From JBQTHP01 sp052389755 (GTDB lineage Bacteria > Pseudomonadota > Gammaproteobacteria > Steroidobacterales > Steroidobacteraceae), in contig JBQTHP010000084.1 in NCBI GenBank assembly GCA_052389755.1, positions 1 through 19,663 on the forward strand: a stretch of DNA of 19,663 nucleotides, given 5' to 3'. The notes beneath the pieces are model-generated. The model worked only from the letters and a program-made list of their open reading frames with translations. It made no database searches and was not told the DNA's origin. Made by a program: the position numbers and the translations under genes. Shown piece after piece: positions 1 through 7,225 of the stretch. Position 1 is the stretch's first letter. Each line of letters opens with the position of its first letter.

Positions 1-33
1 GGCACGTCCTCCGCGGTGATACACTGCCGCGCC

Positions 34-660
34 GTGAGAGAACCCGCAACAGCGCTCACGGATTATCTGCTGGCTCTCATCGCTTTGATTTTCCTGCTGC
101 GGCTGGCGCGCATGGATGCCGGCAGAAGCTCCGTCGGCGCCCTGATGTTCTTCGCCGGATTCGCCGCTGCCGCGATCTTTGGCGGAACCTGGCACGGATT
201 CTTGAGCGACGACACGTCACCGGCGCAGCGCGTGATCTGGTGGCTTACGCTGATGTTCACGGGCATTGCGGCCAGCGGTCTTGCGGTGATCGGCCTGGAA
301 CGTTTCGGCTGGCGCAACTCCCGTGCCTTGCTGATAGGCAGCGCGATCTTTGTTGCGGCCTACGCGAGTTACGCATGGTTTGACTCGCGCTTTCTGGTCA
401 CCGTGATTGCGAGCGGCGCGGCCACGCTGCTCTGCCTGGCCGGCCTGGTCTTCCATGCACGCCGCAGCAAACGCAGCGGCGCGGAGCTGGTAGCAGCCGG
501 ACTGGTTCTGTCCCTGTTCGCCGCAGTCCTACAGCAACGCGGCGTCGCCATTCACCCAGTGCACTTCGATCACAATGCCACGTACCACCTGTGGCTGTTT
601 CCGGCGTTGGGACTCATCTATGCGGGCAATCGGCGCATCGCGGCGAACCAGAACATCTGA
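34..660 (+). CDS. Multi-pass membrane protein, DUF6962-like, with ceramidase-like His motif
   Basis: An integral membrane protein of about 208 residues with roughly seven hydrophobic segments and short loops. The N-terminus (REPATALTDYLL) resembles the DUF6962 family as I remember it; I could not search for it. Two polar clusters stand out inside otherwise hydrophobic sequence: GGTWHG near residues 50-55 and a C-terminal HPVHFDHNATYH at about 174-185. The spaced histidines with Asn resemble the metal-binding HN-x-x-YH motif of alkaline ceramidase/PAQR-type (CREST) membrane hydrolases, so a metal-dependent hydrolase is possible but unproven. I chose GTG at 34 because the family-like sequence begins there; an in-frame GTG at 16 would add six residues. 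Neither start has a clear ribosome-binding site. The 3' end overlaps the next gene by 41 bases if that gene starts at 620, suggesting co-transcription. Substrate and role are unknown. Confidence 0.75.
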   Translation: MREPATALTDYLLALIALIFLLRLARMDAGRSSVGALMFFAGFAAAAIFGGTWHGFLSDDTSPAQRVIWWLTLMFTGIAASGLAVIGLERFGWRNSRALLIGSAIFVAAYASYAWFDSRFLVTVIASGAATLLCLAGLVFHARRSKRSGAELVAAGLVLSLFAAVLQQRGVAIHPVHFDHNATYHLWLFPALGLIYAGNRRIAANQNI

Positions 661-2329
661 CGCGCCGATCGCGGCGGCGTTGCTTGCCTGCCTGGCTTTG
701 CCATCTTGCGTGGCGCAGCCCGCTCGCCACCCAGTCGAGCTCAACGACGTCCACTCGCGCCTCAACACAACCCTCGTGCGCGAGCTCGCGCAGCCACAGA
801 CAGTCGAGCAGCTCTCCGGATTGATCGAGAGGGCACGTCGCGAAGGGCTCGCCATCAGCATTTCGGGTGGACGCCACGCCATGGGCGGACAACAGTTTGC
901 GGCTGGCGCGCTTCACATCGACATGTCGAAGATGGATCGGCTCGTGGCGCTCGACCGCACGCGCGGCATCGTCACCGTCGAAGCGGGCATTCAGTGGCCC
1001 GCCCTGATCGATCGACTGCTGCAGATGCAGGCGGGAGACGAGCAGCCCTGGAGCGTCGTGCAGAAACAGACGGGCGCCGATGGCCTGTCCCTGGGCGGCG
1101 CGATTTCGGCAAACGTGCACGGCCGGGGGCTTGCGTTGCGGCCATTCGTCCAGGACGTGGAAGCGTTCCGGCTGATGCAGGCCGATGGGCGCGAGGTCGA
1201 AGTGAGTCGGCAGAAGAGCCCTGAGCTTTTTCGCCTGGCAGTCGGTGGCTACGGACTCTTCGGCGTGATCACGACGATCGACGTGCGCCTGCAGCGGCGG
1301 ATGAAATTGCGGCGGGACGTGGAGATCATCACGCTCGATGCGCTTCATGAACGCTTCGCGGAGCGGATCGAAGCCGGGTACGTCTACGGCGACTTCCAGT
1401 TCAAGACGGACCAGCGCGCGCCGGACTTTCTCCAGGCGGGCGTGTTCTCTGCCTACAAGCCCGTACCTTCCGATATGGCGGTACCCGAGCAGCGTGCGCT
1501 GGGTCCTGACGATTGGCGCCGGCTCTTCGCTCTGGCTCATCTGGACAAGGCGCGTGCGTTTGCGGCGTACAGCGACTACTACCGCAGCACGAGCGGGCAG
1601 ATCTACTGGTCCGACACGCACCAGCTCTCGTACTACGACGCGGATTTCGAGGACGAGCTCCAGCGGGCCGCGCCCGGCTATCCCGCCGGTTCGCTGATGA
1701 TCACGGAAGTTTACGTGCCCCGGCCGGCGCTCGCAGATTTCATGAGCGTCGTGGGCGAGGACTTTCGCGCGAACGGTACCAACCTGATCTACGGCACCGT
1801 GCGTCTCATCGAGCGGGACACCGAAACGTTTCTACCTTGGGCGAGAGAGGACTATGCCTGCATCGTGATGAACCTCCGCGTCACGCATACTCCCTCAGGA
1901 ATCGAAAAGGCGCGAGTAGAGTTTCAGCGGCTCATCGATCGTGCACTGGAACGCCGTGGTTCCTACTACCTCACTTATCATCGCTGGGCCCGCAAGGACC
2001 AGGTGATGCGGGCTTACCCGAAGATGGTCGAGTTCCTGAAGCTCAAGCGCAGACACGACCCGCAGGAACGCTTTCAGAGCGAATGGTACCGGCACTACAA
2101 GACGATGTTCGCCCAGGAGCTGGCGCCCGACCAGCCGATGTCCCGGCGCGGTCGGGCGCATCTCGTGGATCTTACTGCCGCTGCTCCTGCGCCGCCTTGC
2201 GCGTGTACTCTTCGGCGCGCTTCATCACTTCCTCCGAAGAGAGATCTTCCTTGTGTGTGGCGATCGTCCACACGTGGCCGAACGGATCCTCGATCGTGCC
2301 GGAGCGATCTCCGTAGAACTGATCCTTGA
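620..2329 (+). CDS. Exported FAD-binding oxidoreductase (GlcD/FAD_binding_4 type) with a read-through tail
   Basis: An FAD/FMN-containing dehydrogenase or oxidase of the vanillyl-alcohol-oxidase superfamily. The N-terminus carries Arg-rich residues followed by a hydrophobic stretch ending LPSCVAQ (about 17-33), consistent with a Tat/Sec signal or a weak lipobox, so the enzyme is probably exported. The FAD-binding fold starts near residue 60, with SGGRHAMGGQ at 82-91, a DGLSLGGAISANVHG block typical of the PCMH fold at about 155-170, and GGYGLFGVIT further on. The C-terminal part ends in a family-like FQSEWYRHY. The start at ATG 620 is chosen to keep the signal region; an alternative TTG at 680 would remove the basic n-region. 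About the last 52 codons are antisense to the convergent VOC gene and look like non-native, low-complexity Arg/Pro sequence, so the ancestral stop was probably earlier. The substrate cannot be told from sequence. Confidence 0.82.
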   Translation: MRAIGASRRTRTSDAPIAAALLACLALPSCVAQPARHPVELNDVHSRLNTTLVRELAQPQTVEQLSGLIERARREGLAISISGGRHAMGGQQFAAGALHIDMSKMDRLVALDRTRGIVTVEAGIQWPALIDRLLQMQAGDEQPWSVVQKQTGADGLSLGGAISANVHGRGLALRPFVQDVEAFRLMQADGREVEVSRQKSPELFRLAVGGYGLFGVITTIDVRLQRRMKLRRDVEIITLDALHERFAERIEAGYVYGDFQFKTDQRAPDFLQAGVFSAYKPVPSDMAVPEQRALGPDDWRRLFALAHLDKARAFAAYSDYYRSTSGQIYWSDTHQLSYYDADFEDELQRAAPGYPAGSLMITEVYVPRPALADFMSVVGEDFRANGTNLIYGTVRLIERDTETFLPWAREDYACIVMNLRVTHTPSGIEKARVEFQRLIDRALERRGSYYLTYHRWARKDQVMRAYPKMVEFLKLKRRHDPQERFQSEWYRHYKTMFAQELAPDQPMSRRGRAHLVDLTAAAPAPPCACTLRRASSLPPKRDLPCVWRSSTRGRTDPRSCRSDLRRTDP

Positions 2330-2654
2330 GGGGCTGCTTCACCTTCGCGCCCGCGTCGACGGCGCGCCTGAACTGTGAGTCCGCGTCATCGACGTACACC
2401 ATGAGGCTCACGGCACTTCCACCGAGCGACTGCGGTCCGCGGTATCCCATGTCGGGATGCTCATCGGCGAGCATGATCACGGAGTCGCCGATCCTGATCT
2501 CGGCGTGACCGATCTTGCCGCCGGGCGCATCGAAGCGGAACAACTCGGTCGCGCCGAGCGCGCGCTTGTAAAAATCGATCGCTCGCGACGCATCGCGCAT
2601 CACGAGATAGGGCGTGACACTGTGATATCCATCGGGAATGGGCTTGGTCGCCAT
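2172..2654 (-). CDS. VOC-family (PhnB/glyoxalase-like) protein
   Basis: A 160-residue single-domain member of the vicinal oxygen chelate superfamily, closest in style to PhnB-like proteins. It opens with YHSVTPYLVMRDASRAIDFY and continues with a GHAEIRIGDSVIMLADE strand, a VYVDDAD segment and the typical C-terminal IEDPFGHVWTIATH. These paired beta-alpha-beta-beta-beta units and the terminal EDPFGH block are the family hallmark. Biochemical role is open: members include metalloenzymes, antibiotic-binding proteins and uncharacterised proteins. The ATG at 2654 is preceded, on the minus strand, by a good GAGGAG ribosome-binding site seven bases away, and that site lies inside an inverted repeat (listed separately). 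The gene lies downstream of the CYTH-CHAD and sixA genes on the same strand, 88 bases after sixA, and its 3' end overlaps the convergent oxidoreductase gene by 158 bases. Confidence 0.9.
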   Translation of the reverse strand: MATKPIPDGYHSVTPYLVMRDASRAIDFYKRALGATELFRFDAPGGKIGHAEIRIGDSVIMLADEHPDMGYRGPQSLGGSAVSLMVYVDDADSQFRRAVDAGAKVKQPLKDQFYGDRSGTIEDPFGHVWTIATHKEDLSSEEVMKRAEEYTRKAAQEQRQ

Positions 2655-2658
2655 CGGT

Positions 2659-2681
2659 GTTCTCCTCGTCCGGGGGAGAAC
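2659..2681 (-). promoter_or_regulatory. Inverted repeat enclosing the VOC gene ribosome-binding site
   Basis: Perfect 7-base inverted repeat, GTTCTCC at 2659-2665 and GGAGAAC at 2675-2681, separated by 9 bases. In the minus-strand mRNA the 3' arm contains the GGAG of the Shine-Dalgarno sequence and ends five bases before the VOC start codon. A folded leader would therefore hide the ribosome-binding site. The pairing is seen directly; a regulatory role (thermosensor-like, or coupling to upstream translation) is inference. Confidence 0.4.
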
Positions 2682-2742
2682 AAGCTTACTCCGCGCAGCT
2701 GACGGATCGAAGCTCGGTTCGGCGCATTTTTGTCTGTATGCG

Positions 2743-3234
2743 TCATCCGCGCAGCACGCGCGGCGGCACCAGCCATCGCAGCGTCGCTTGTCCGAGCCGC
2801 ACTTCGTCCGAGAACTCGAGATGCGCTGCGCCGCCCTTCTTCATCGTGATCGACAGCCGCGCATCGGGTCCGCCCACGCACAGGGCAATCAGCCGTGACA
2901 GATCGGGCTCGTGCCCGACCAGTGCGATGCGCGTAGCCTTGCTCTCGCGTAGCGCGGCAAGCACCTGCGGCGGCGTGCGGCCGGGGGCGAGCGCCGCACA
3001 CTTCTCCGGCTTCGGCCATCGCGCGGTTTCGTGCAGAAGAACGGCCGTGTCCCACGCACGCGCCAGCGGGCTCGCAAGCACACGATCGACCCGCTTGACG
3101 ATCGACCTCAGGCCGGCTGCCGCCTTGCGGAACCTGCGCACACCCTCCGGTGTGAGCGGGCGCAGCCGATCGTCGGGCCAGCGACGACGATCGCGCTCGA
3201 ACGCCACGGCGTGCCGGATGAGATACACGCGCAC
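2743..3234 (-). CDS. sixA: Phosphohistidine phosphatase SixA
   Basis: A 163-residue histidine-phosphatase (phosphoglycerate mutase-like) protein of the short SixA type. The catalytic RHG-type motif appears as LIRHA, with nucleophile His8 and Arg7. A second Arg is in SPLARAWDTA (about 55-64), and the second catalytic His is in LVGHEPDL (His108). SixA enzymes remove phosphate from phosphohistidine in His-containing phosphotransfer proteins, in E. coli ArcB and the nitrogen-PTS protein NPr. Here the gene starts with GTG at 3234, immediately after the TAA stop of the CYTH-CHAD gene with no spacer, so translation is almost certainly coupled. CHAD and SixA genes are often neighbours in bacteria, which suggests a shared phosphate or polyphosphate-related function, though this is not shown here. 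A second GTG two codons later is an alternative start. Confidence 0.93.
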   Translation of the reverse strand: MRVYLIRHAVAFERDRRRWPDDRLRPLTPEGVRRFRKAAAGLRSIVKRVDRVLASPLARAWDTAVLLHETARWPKPEKCAALAPGRTPPQVLAALRESKATRIALVGHEPDLSRLIALCVGGPDARLSITMKKGGAAHLEFSDEVRLGQATLRWLVPPRVLRG

Positions 3235-4920
3235 TTACACGGCCACGTTCTCGGCTGGCGGCTTGGGCGCGGCCGGGCGAGGGGCACGTCTGGCCTTCGC
3301 TGCCCTTTTCATGCGCTTTGCCTCGAGAACGAGCATCGCGTTCCGCAAACCCTTCCAGCGTCGCCCTCGGACCCCGCGCAAAGCCTTCGCGAAGCGCTTG
3401 CGCGAGCGCCGAGCGCGTCCCGATGCGCGTTCGGCGAGCTGACCCATCAGGAACAGTGTTTCTCCGGGCAGCCGCCGTCTCTTCGACGCGGCGAGCGCAT
3501 CGAGGCGCAGCGCCGCAAGATGCGCGTCCCGATGCTCGCCGAGCACGTTTTGCAGCCGTCGCAGGACGCGCAGGAAAGCGCGCGCCGGTTCGCCGTACAG
3601 CGCCGCGAACGACTCGATCGAGTAGCGCAGTTTCTTCGCCGTCACGCGCACCTCGTGCAGCCTCTCGGGCGACGGATCTGCACCGACCCGTGAAGCCGCC
3701 TTCCGCAGGTTGCGGTAGCGTCGCCGCGCGATCGCAGGCGCCACCGTGGCAAGCGGCTGCGCGCGCCGCCGCGCGGGTGCCTCGCCGCTTGCGATCTCCG
3801 CCAGCCGCTCGAGCATGTTGCGTGTCGCCGCTGCATCAAGCGTTTTCAGCATCCGCGCCCGTGCGCGCGTGCGCTCTTGCGCGAGCCGATGGCGCAGCGG
3901 CTCGAGCTGTGCGCGCCTGGCGTCGTGCAGATCCTTCGCGAACGCGTCGATGCCGGCGAGCTGCACGTCGTATTCCCGTGCGGCACCGAGCGCTCGAAGC
4001 AGCTTTCGCAGCGCGGGCCGCAGCCGTCCGGCAAGCGCGGGCAGATGTTCGTCGAAGACCCTGAGGCTGACGGCGATACGCCGTGCCGCAACCCTGAGGT
4101 CGTGCAGAGTCTCGGCATCCTCCCCCAGCCGCACGGCAGTCTCGAGCCTGCGAAACGTGTCGAGTTGCGACGCCACGACGAGTCTCGCGGCTTCCGCGGC
4201 CGACATGTCGGGCGTCGGCTCGCGCAGCCACGCCGGTGCGTCGGCACCGGGCGTCAGGCCGGCAGCCGCGAGGCCGGCTTCGAACTTGCTCATCGAGGCC
4301 GATTCGAGCTCGCAGGCCGAACGCAGCTGGGCGACGAGCGTCGTCAGCTCCGGACGGCCGTTCCCTTGCGTTTCGATCTCGACGCGCGTGAGAACCGTGG
4401 GCTCGGGCCCATCGGCGCGACCCAGCCTGGATTCGTCCAGGGCGATCTCCGCGATCCGCTCATCCGCTACGAGCACCGCGAAGCGCTCGCGACGGGTCCA
4501 GGCCTCGAAGAGGACCGCGAGCGATTCAGCACCCGCGAGCGCCTGTACCTGCGATGCGACCGGGCCCTCGCTCGCGGCGAGATTCTCCACCGAAGCCGAC
4601 GCGAGCGGCTGAGTGCGCTCGAGGCGTTCGACGAATCCATCGTGCGCCTTCTCGAGTGTCTTCAACGTCGCCTCGGTCCCGCTTTCGTGATGACGAACGC
4701 GCAGCGCGAAACCGGCGCGCAGGATGCTCCATGTGTCCGTGTCGAAATAGCGATCGTGCAATGCGAGGGTCGGGCGAGGCTCGATCCGCAGCTCGTCGAG
4801 CTGCGGATGCTTGCGCAGCCACTGCCGAACCGGTTCGAGATCACGGGGCGCGAGCTGCCACTCCCGCTCGCGATGAGCGGCGGACAGAGCGGTTCTCACC
4901 GCGGGCGCTGAGATGCTCAT
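3235..4920 (-). CDS. CYTH-CHAD domain protein (polyphosphate-associated)
   Basis: A 561-residue two-domain protein. Residues about 15-215 form a CYTH/triphosphate tunnel domain, with the YFDT strand (58-61), LRVRHHESG (73-81), TLKTLEK and a late strand EIALDESRLG. The usual metal/phosphate motif ExExK reads EREWQ (18-22), so the lysine is replaced by Gln. Residues about 240-530 form a CHAD domain with its two conserved helices, HDLRVAARR (273-281) and HEVRVTAKKLRY (422-433); these His and Arg/Lys residues bind polyphosphate in characterised CHAD proteins. The C-terminal 35 residues are strongly basic with an Ala/Pro-rich end. The ATG at 4920 is chosen because the CYTH domain begins shortly after it; an in-frame TTG at 4983 would add 21 unrelated residues. 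There is no clear ribosome-binding site at either. Polyphosphate binding, or inorganic triphosphatase activity, is the family-based inference. Confidence 0.92.
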   Translation of the reverse strand: MSISAPAVRTALSAAHREREWQLAPRDLEPVRQWLRKHPQLDELRIEPRPTLALHDRYFDTDTWSILRAGFALRVRHHESGTEATLKTLEKAHDGFVERLERTQPLASASVENLAASEGPVASQVQALAGAESLAVLFEAWTRRERFAVLVADERIAEIALDESRLGRADGPEPTVLTRVEIETQGNGRPELTTLVAQLRSACELESASMSKFEAGLAAAGLTPGADAPAWLREPTPDMSAAEAARLVVASQLDTFRRLETAVRLGEDAETLHDLRVAARRIAVSLRVFDEHLPALAGRLRPALRKLLRALGAAREYDVQLAGIDAFAKDLHDARRAQLEPLRHRLAQERTRARARMLKTLDAAATRNMLERLAEIASGEAPARRRAQPLATVAPAIARRRYRNLRKAASRVGADPSPERLHEVRVTAKKLRYSIESFAALYGEPARAFLRVLRRLQNVLGEHRDAHLAALRLDALAASKRRRLPGETLFLMGQLAERASGRARRSRKRFAKALRGVRGRRWKGLRNAMLVLEAKRMKRAAKARRAPRPAAPKPPAENVAV

Positions 4921-5017
4921 GCGGAGGACCAGTGCGTAGTGCTCGGCCGACTTCCGCAACAGGGGAGGGCCGGGATTTTGCAACAGAGTCTAGCAGCCGT
5001 CGATCCCTGCGTGTCCA

Positions 5018-5047
5018 TTGACGTGAGCCCATTCGGCAGCGCACTCT
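5018..5047 (+). promoter_or_regulatory. Possible promoter of the cobalamin operon
   Basis: TTGACG at 5018-5023 matches five of six bases of a sigma-70 -35 box and sits about 30 bases before the riboswitch, as expected for its promoter. The -10 position (around 5041-5047, CACTCT) is a poor match, so only the location and the -35 element support this call. The rest of 4921-5051, between the divergent CYTH-CHAD gene and the riboswitch, holds nothing else I could recognise. Confidence 0.35.
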
Positions 5048-5051
5048 TGCG

Positions 5052-5256
5052 CGCGTGCGAGGTGCCCACGCGCCGTCAGGCGCGCGGGTAAACGGGAAGT
5101 TCGGCAGAGACCCTCACGGGTTTCGAATCCGACGCTGCCCCCGCAACGGTAACCGAGCCTAAACGAGTCATTTCAGGCCACTGCGCGATCAAAGCGTGGG
5201 AAGGCGACTCGCCGGAGCATCGCTCCAGCTCGGAAGCCCGGAGACCGGCCTCGTAC
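5052..5256 (+). ncRNA. Cobalamin (adenosylcobalamin-type) riboswitch
   Basis: A full-length cobalamin riboswitch aptamer in the btuB leader. The conserved landmarks occur in order: GAGGTGCC at 5059-5066, GGGAAGTTCGG near 5094-5104, CCGACGCTGCCCCCGCAACGG around 5129-5149 (the invariant CCGCAACGG core), GCCACTG at 5177-5183, GGGAAGGC at 5198-5205, and the B12-box AAGCCCGGAGACCGGCC at 5234-5250. This class binds coenzyme B12 and lowers expression of the downstream uptake and assembly genes when the cofactor is plentiful. It is followed by btuB-btuM-cobT-cobS, which confirms the assignment. The edges are approximate. Confidence 0.95.
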
Positions 5257-5277
5257 GGAACTGCAGGTGTCGCGGCG

Positions 5278-5369
5278 GGCGGCATGGCGGGCGTCGAAGC
5301 CTCCGCTTCTGCCGCCTCCAGCCATCTCCACCAACGCGCCTGCGAGCGCGGGTGTGTGCTTGGCTGGAG
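5278..5369 (+). promoter_or_regulatory. Riboswitch expression platform: anti-Shine-Dalgarno and nested hairpin
   Basis: Between the aptamer and the btuB start codon, CTCCAGCCA at 5316-5324 is perfectly complementary over nine bases to TGGCTGGAG at 5361-5369, which contains the btuB ribosome-binding site. Directly upstream, GGCGGCA (5278-5284) can pair with TGCCGCC (5310-5316), enclosing a GAAGC-CTCC-GCTTC hairpin (5296-5309); this helix touches the anti-Shine-Dalgarno segment at base 5316. No U-tract follows, so translational rather than transcriptional control is the more likely mode. The complementarity is seen; the switching mechanism is inferred. Confidence 0.5.
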
Positions 5370-5377
5370 TATCGCGT

Positions 5378-7225
5378 ATGCAATCATTCTGTGTGTCGTG
5401 CGTAGCCCTCGTCGCAGGGCTCGGTTTTGTTTCCCATGCGCTTGCCAGGGACCGCAACGAAGTCGTCGTTACGGCATCGCGCGTCGACGAGGTCATCGAC
5501 GATCTGCTCTGGTCCACGACTGTGCTGGATCGCGCAGAGATCGAGGCGCGTCAGGCGGAATCGCTTCACGATCTGCTGACGGGACTCGCCGGAGTTGGCG
5601 TAGACAATGCCGGCGGTTTGGGCAAGGCGACCTCGATCTTCCTGCGCGGCGGCGAGGGCGATCACACGCTCCTCCTGATCGACGGCGTGCGCGTCGGCTC
5701 CGCCACCCTCGGCACGCCGCCTTTCGAGCTCATTCCACTCGATCAGATCGAACGCATCGAAGTGGTACGGGGGCCGAGGTCGACACTCTATGGCTCGGAC
5801 GCGGTCGGCGGCGTCATCCAGATCTTTACGCGCCGCGGCCCGAGGTCGGACCTTACGGGGCGGGCGAGCGTGACCACCGGAAGTCACGACCTGCGGAGCG
5901 CCGTGATCGATCTCGGCGGTGGCTCGGGTGCGAACTGGTTCGGTATCGGCGCGGCGTCGACGGACACGGACGGCATCAACGCCTGCCTCGGGCTTGCCTT
6001 CCCGCCCGGAGGCGGTTGCTTCACGAACGAACCCGATGCAGACGGGTTCCGCAGCCGCTCGGGCTCGGTTTCCGCGGGCCACCGTTTCAGCGACCGCTGG
6101 GCTGCCGAGGTGCGCGCGCTCGTCGTGGACGGCAGCGCAGAGTTCGACGGCACCTTCGTGAACGCCGCCGAGACGAGAGAGGTCGTCGGGTCGCTGCGCA
6201 TCGACGGTCAGCTCGGCAAACGCTGGCATTTGCGCGGGAGCGTCGGACGCAACGAGGACGAGCAGTCGAACCTGCTCGACGGCACGGATCGCACGCGCTT
6301 CGACACCTCACGGGACGTGACCAGCTTGCAGCTCGACGGCGGGTTCGGTGCAGGACTGCGGCTGGTGACGGGCGCGGATTTCACCCGCGATCGCATCGAC
6401 AGCACGACGGTCTACGACGAGAGCTCGCGTGCGAGCACTGGAGTCTTCGGTGAGCTGCACGGCGCGTTCGGACGCTTCTCCTGGCTGGCCGGCGCCCGCT
6501 TCGAGGACAACGAACAGTTCGGCAGTCATGTCACGGGCAACGTCGGTGCGGCGGCGTCGCTCGGTGACGCGTTGCGCGTGACCATGACATGGGGTACGGC
6601 CTTCCGCGCGCCGACGTTCAACGAGCTGTATTTCCCGGGCTTCGGCAGTCCGCAGCTCGAGCCCGAGGAGTCGGCCTCGGTGGAGCTCGGCCTGCGCGGC
6701 GGCCGCGGGCCGGGCAGCTGGTCGATCAATGTGTTCGAAACGAACGTCGATGAGCTCATTTCCTTCGATCTCGGCACGTTTCTGTCGCAGAACATTGCAG
6801 ACGCGCGCATACGTGGCGCAGAGCTGCAGACGGGCTGGCAAACGGACAAGTGGAGCGCGACGGGGCAGCTTACGCTCCTCGACGCGGAGAGCCGAAGTAA
6901 CGACACCAATCGCGGCAACGAGCTGCCGCGGCGCGCGGGCGAGAGCGTTTCGCTCGACCTGCGCCGCGCATGGACGGCTACGCAGATCGGCGCCCTCGCG
7001 CGCTGGACTGGTGCGCGCTACGACGAGCTTGCGAACACGACGCGCCTCGGCGGCTTTTTCACACTCGATCTCAGGGCGCAACGCATCTTCGCTCGCGTCT
7101 GGACGGTGCAGGCGCGCGTCGCCAATGTTTTCGACCGCGACTACACGACTGCTGCCTTGTTCACGCAAGACGGGCGTCACTACAGCGTGACGTTGCGTTA
7201 TCAACCTCGAGGAGACTCGCCGTGA
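5378..7225 (+). CDS. btuB: TonB-dependent vitamin B12 receptor BtuB
   Basis: Outer-membrane receptor of 615 residues that imports cobalamin or related corrinoids using TonB energy. A signal peptide ends after ALA at residue 23, followed by a TonB box EVVVTA at about 28-33. The plug domain shows IFLRGGEGDHTLLLIDGVRV, IERIEVVRGPRSTLYGSDA and GGVIQIFTRR. A C-terminal beta-barrel follows, with repeated alternating strands, a GTAFRAPTFNELYFPG segment and a final RHYSVTLRYQP strand; the last five residues extend slightly beyond the usual aromatic end. ATG at 5378 is chosen over the longer open frame from 5267 because it has a GGAG site eight bases upstream and begins a good signal peptide. The cobalamin riboswitch immediately upstream identifies the substrate class. 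The stop overlaps the btuM start (GTGA). Confidence 0.93.
   Translation: MQSFCVSCVALVAGLGFVSHALARDRNEVVVTASRVDEVIDDLLWSTTVLDRAEIEARQAESLHDLLTGLAGVGVDNAGGLGKATSIFLRGGEGDHTLLLIDGVRVGSATLGTPPFELIPLDQIERIEVVRGPRSTLYGSDAVGGVIQIFTRRGPRSDLTGRASVTTGSHDLRSAVIDLGGGSGANWFGIGAASTDTDGINACLGLAFPPGGGCFTNEPDADGFRSRSGSVSAGHRFSDRWAAEVRALVVDGSAEFDGTFVNAAETREVVGSLRIDGQLGKRWHLRGSVGRNEDEQSNLLDGTDRTRFDTSRDVTSLQLDGGFGAGLRLVTGADFTRDRIDSTTVYDESSRASTGVFGELHGAFGRFSWLAGARFEDNEQFGSHVTGNVGAAASLGDALRVTMTWGTAFRAPTFNELYFPGFGSPQLEPEESASVELGLRGGRGPGSWSINVFETNVDELISFDLGTFLSQNIADARIRGAELQTGWQTDKWSATGQLTLLDAESRSNDTNRGNELPRRAGESVSLDLRRAWTATQIGALARWTGARYDELANTTRLGGFFTLDLRAQRIFARVWTVQARVANVFDRDYTTAALFTQDGRHYSVTLRYQPRGDSP

Noticed and set aside
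614..1621. Long minus-strand open frame across the oxidoreductase gene
   Set aside because: It is antisense to a gene with clear FAD-domain motifs, shows no family signature, and is explained by GC-rich codon bias.
3318..4911. Plus-strand open frames opposite the CYTH-CHAD gene
   Set aside because: The minus-strand frame has CYTH and both CHAD helices; the plus frames are low-complexity Arg/Ala sequence.
5257..5377. Longer btuB start at 5267
   Set aside because: It would add 37 residues without family character, lacks a ribosome-binding site and would bury the expression platform inside the coding region.
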